The notes under the pieces were generated by a model. It was not told the origin of the DNA. It did no database searches and worked only from the letters and a program-made list of their open reading frames with translations. A stretch of DNA of 64,000 nt from Virgibacillus ihumii (GTDB taxonomy: Bacteria > Bacillota > Bacilli > Bacillales > Amphibacillaceae), in assembly GCF_902726655.1 (NCBI RefSeq), contig NZ_CACVAN010000001.1, positions 2,046,001 through 2,110,000 on the forward strand. Reading direction: 5' to 3'. Both the position numbers and the translations under genes were made by a program. Below, piece after piece: positions 63,770 to 64,000 of the stretch (positions are counted from its first letter, which is position 1; each line of letters starts with the position of its first letter).

Positions 63770-64000
63770 TCAATCTTCCTTCATTGCAGCAACTTCCTCA
63801 TCTGATTTCTCTTCTTGAAGAAGCTGTTTATCATATAATCGGAAGAATGGATAATATATAGCCATTGCAACGATTAAGTTGAATGTCATTAATACGCCAC
63901 CACGCCAATCACCTGTTGTTAAAACTCCTGAAAATGGCGGGGGCGTCGTCCAAGGAACGATAATATATGGCTTACCAACCAGCCCTATTGACATTGAAAA
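63770..64000 (-). CDS. PTS lactose/cellobiose-family EIIC, C-terminal part (truncated by window)
   Basis: The frame is open to the window edge, so the start lies outside. The visible 77 codons include the conserved VPWTTPPPFSGVLTTGDWRGGVL loop and a last span (MTFNLIVAMAIYYPFFRLYD), then an acidic tail. This matches the end of cellobiose/chitobiose-type EIIC permeases. Confidence 0.88.
   Translation of the reverse strand, partial: FSMSIGLVGKPYIIVPWTTPPPFSGVLTTGDWRGGVLMTFNLIVAMAIYYPFFRLYDKQLLQEEKSDEEVAAMKED

Overview
The window looks like a chromosomal stretch of a low-GC Gram-positive bacterium of the Bacillaceae, probably near Oceanobacillus, Virgibacillus or Lentibacillus. The evidence is strong AGGAGG-type ribosome binding sites, frequent TTG/GTG starts, CcpA-type cre boxes, many Na+/solute symporters and TRAP transporters, and a family of dispersed GGGACGG / GGGACAGG repeats. 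The genus is an inference. I saw no rRNA, tRNA, CRISPR array or intact insertion sequence.

Most of the window is a chain of small-molecule catabolic modules, each with a transporter, two to five enzymes and its own regulator. (1) 77-7512: a six-gene operon with a PanF/YhdT-type importer, an M20 amidohydrolase, a decarboxylating 2-hydroxyacid dehydrogenase, an SDR and an aldehyde dehydrogenase, divergent from a FadR-type GntR regulator. Together these match every step of the classical biochemical route of pantothenate breakdown. (2) 8492-14069: formamidase-like protein, regulator, carbamoylase-type M20 enzyme and YfcC-type permease. (3) 14211-18790: Na+ symporter with two tiny upstream ORFs, an Old Yellow Enzyme family reductase and a divergent XRE-cupin regulator. 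(4) 19860-25159: a DctM-like permease operon with a PuuD-type hydrolase, a GntR/UTRA regulator and an AtuA-like/DUF4387 pair; both operons carry the same operator at +1. (5) 25374-30379: TRAP transporter, nitrilase, DUF2848 protein and GntR/FCD regulator. (6) 30780-34016: a frameshifted YtcJ-like amidohydrolase and a Na+ symporter. (7) 35052-41145: Fe-alcohol dehydrogenase, GntP permease and methylmalonate-semialdehyde dehydrogenase under a CBS-PAS sigma-54 activator, with a recognisable -24/-12 promoter and paired enhancer dyads.

From about 41.5 to 49.2 kb lies a degraded accessory island. It holds phage tail-gene remnants, a possible ParB-like protein, a TIR-like (CAP12-type) protein overlapping a 56-residue partner (a defence candidate), a DnaD-like replication protein, an intact sigma-like gene with two decayed relatives, an XRE repressor, and a 24-bp perfect palindrome.

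From 49.2 to 59.9 kb is a peptide module (D-aminopeptidase DppA, asparaginase-like protein, dipeptide ABC transporter, cyclotransferase-like protein) under a second sigma-54 activator, again with a -24/-12 promoter and an inverted pair of upstream sites. The right end (60.8-64 kb) is the tail of a sugar PTS operon with a ChbG deacetylase and an exported NamZ-type muramidase, suggesting use of peptidoglycan or amino-sugar oligosaccharides. All assignments are from reading the sequence; no database search was run.
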